Assembly (NCBI GenBank): GCA_963965975.1
Contig: OZ014417.1
Location: 4,011,821 to 4,075,820, forward strand
DNA length: 64,000 nt
From: Xestospongia bergquistia
Lineage: Eukaryota > Porifera > Demospongiae > Haplosclerida > Petrosiidae
Direction: 5' to 3'
Below the pieces are notes generated by a model. That model saw nothing but the letters and a program-made list of their open reading frames with translations. It had not been told where the DNA came from and did not search any database. The translations under genes and the position numbers were made by a program. Shown one piece after another: positions 63,601-64,000 of the stretch (the stretch's first letter is position 1; each line of letters starts with the position of its first letter).

Positions 63601-63792
63601 CACAATGTTGTTCAGTGGCATCTGCTGAATGGCTGTGGCTGATTATTGGCCATTTAAGCTATAATTAGTATTATATATTAATATGTTGCTGACCTTATCT
63701 GGAGCATTCACTTTCATACCAGCATCTAGAAGAACTTGAACAATCTCATCATAACCTTTATAACATGATATGTAGAGAACATTTTTGTAGGC
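48653..63792 (-). CDS. Ankyrin-Roc GTPase-CARD protein (5' end beyond window)
   Basis: Exons in order: 63792-63694, 54733-54632, 54278-54186, 53927-53829 (ankyrin repeats of 31-34 residues, all phase 0), 52106-50046, 49878-49812, 49762-49730, 49037-48721, then an acceptor directly before TAA at 48,655. In the window they give 957 codons without interruption. Residues 1-170 are ankyrin repeats (GRTALHAACW, GQTALYIASKKG, GNTPLHAAC). A Ras-like Roc domain follows: Walker A GNIGAGKSSL near 209-218, G3 DLAGHKEY near 267, and GSRRD near 338 in place of NKxD. Next is a COR/winged-helix-like region (SLKELCDVLQKHDD, LLEFLTTLSDKGLILFL). The last ~106 residues form a CARD-like helix bundle (VESTIDPFDLARKLYSE, FYRRIRDRSCGSTNKERLE). 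Cytosolic signalling scaffold by family; ligand unknown. One intron is ~9 kb and full of transposons. Confidence 0.85.
49220..49700. repeat. Decayed Death-exon region inside the CARD gene intron
   Basis: Paralogous to 8,310-8,760. On the minus strand the start of the Death exon is visible (CVLLKCLW against RVLLKCLS) but the domain breaks off within about ten codons. It lies between the 49,730 exon and the CARD exon. Confidence 0.6.
52107..53828. other. Intron of the ankyrin-Roc-CARD gene
   Basis: 1.7-kb intron. It contains the repeat at about 52,290-52,640; the remainder is AT-rich with no recognised feature. Confidence 0.6.
52290..52640. repeat. Interspersed repeat shared with 34,110-34,340
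   Basis: TGACCAATCAGATTTCACTA at 52,301 is shared. The right end is an imperfect hairpin (TAGACCCTTTCTT ... AAGAAAAGGGTCTA, 52,592-52,631). Non-coding. Confidence 0.55.
54801..57193. repeat. Tandem direct duplication, 2 x 1,197 bp
   Basis: 54,801-55,997 and 55,998-57,193 read the same base for base wherever I compared them (for example TAATGGATACCTCATTGTCT and ACTCCGGGCAGTGATATATT; an identical 65-codon minus ORF in each). Both copies lie in the large intron of the ankyrin gene. The unit has no recognised coding content. A recent tandem duplication or an assembly duplication would both explain it. Confidence 0.95.
57200..59280 (+). mobile_element. Decayed MULE-type transposon with SWIM finger
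   Basis: Plus-strand scraps in MULE order: CKWKESQVNPLILSLLNAPD and FLVTDQQLNNMV (57,280-57,390), a GIDPTFN-like patch (57,425), FHVKDHIFKGHMDNFALENI (57,700-57,770), a SWIM-like zinc finger with CKKTCFKNCANNQ and GLCSHALAVV (about 58,325-58,405), and a C-terminal segment FLTKRITKC with a stop then GCKCK (59,030). Many stops and frameshifts make it inactive. It sits in the ankyrin gene's giant intron, opposite strand. Confidence 0.6.
59281..61589. other. Intronic spacer with a SAP-like scrap
   Basis: At about 60,000-60,115 (+) a short run reads NKSEPEELMIPELKCWIQCQ then KASVKGKNAGLIAQ and stop, matching the SAP DNA-binding helix pair; an upstream piece (MSLLKELSTQ) belongs to the same decayed ORF at about 59,850. 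Such ORFs occur in transposons. Between 60,480 and 61,589 nothing is recognised; no N-terminal HTH for the following pogo relic was found. Confidence 0.4.
61590..62740 (+). mobile_element. Second pogo-type transposase relic with PHD finger
   Basis: From about 61,615: RMWNCDETGICTALQSKKSV (first catalytic Asp), a frame-broken stretch, then an open frame from 61,804 with LVLFVDGHHSHLSLSLVKLA (second Asp) and CLPPHITHILQPMDMGVYGP (third Asp) and the C-terminal FRHSGIYPFN. The frame stops at 62,280. Further scraps end in a PHD-like zinc finger (HCQVCGDEYDDNEKDE, stop, MGCSGCWRWFYYHW, 62,590-62,680) whose last half is degraded. The N-terminal HTH domains are missing. It is clearly a different subfamily from the 42-46 kb element. 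Confidence 0.75.
62741..63693. other. Last part of the large ankyrin-gene intron
   Basis: No feature recognised down to the GT donor at 63,693 of the ankyrin exon. Confidence 0.5.
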
Positions 63793-64000
63793 CTATATAA
63801 CAACAAATCAAAATATATATAATTATAACATAATAATAAATAGTTAATGATTAATATTATCAAGTAAAGTTCAAAGTACATGAAAAGGAGGTTAGGGGCA
63901 ATGGCATAAACACAAATCAATGTATGATGTAATGTGGTAACAAAGATGGAAATGAGTTATTTCAATACATAAACAAACATTCTACAACAACTATTAATTT
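63793..64000. other. Intron upstream of the first visible ankyrin exon
   Basis: AT-rich; TATATAG acceptor at 63,793 on the minus strand. Nothing else recognised. Confidence 0.6.

Overview
The window looks like nuclear DNA of a demosponge; an Amphimedon queenslandica-like genome is the best guess. It is AT-rich, has many very short GT..AG introns, and carries domain families known to be expanded in sponges: ankyrin/Roc/CARD and Death-domain proteins, SRCR receptors and Ig/FN3 receptors. Transposon debris is animal-type (Ty3/gypsy, piggyBac, hAT, pogo, MULE). Coding calls rest on reading splice sites and frames by eye; no database search was run.

Layout. 1-1.05 kb: decayed Ty3/gypsy integrase with a possible LTR. 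2.4-2.8 kb: palindromic MITE. 4.4-7.3 kb (-): first five exons of a CCDC77 orthologue, with a MITE in one intron and no visible 3' half. 7.9-8.3 kb (-): last exons of a Death-domain gene. 11.2-31.1 kb: a cluster of receptor genes in tandem. Copy B (20,370-22,876) is intact on my reading: 12 exons, 595 codons, signal peptide, Ig, two FN3-like domains, a further beta-rich domain, stalk, one membrane span and a tail with three YxxPhi tyrosine motifs. Copy A (11.2-13.0 kb) is 5'-truncated and frameshifted. Copy C (26.7-31.1 kb) is two partial copies joined at about 29,054 and is broken by a hAT-type insertion and several lesions. Between A and B is a 25-copy, 42-bp minisatellite.

31.6-32.6 kb: internally deleted piggyBac. 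32.9-35.2 kb: decayed SRCR receptor exons. 35.3-38.3 kb: a duplicated block of acidic tails with tyrosine motifs, around a partial nucleoredoxin-like gene (-) whose CxxC cysteines are replaced by serine. 38.3-40.2 kb (-): a decayed, intron-containing VMP1 pseudogene. 41.0-42.0 kb (-): an unrecognised, possibly transposon-derived gene. 42.3-46.4 kb (+): a pogo/Tigger transposase gene with two in-frame stops, a tandem exon array and a terminal PHD finger. 47.1-48.2 kb (+): an unrecognised, frameshifted coding relic.

48.65-63.8 kb and beyond (-): a large ankyrin-Roc-CARD gene. One of its introns is about 9 kb and holds a 1.2-kb tandem duplication, a decayed MULE with SWIM finger, and a second pogo-PHD relic. 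The gene set (Ig/FN3 receptors with ITIM/ITAM-like tails, SRCR receptors, Death and CARD proteins) fits a fast-turnover recognition/signalling locus; that role is inference.
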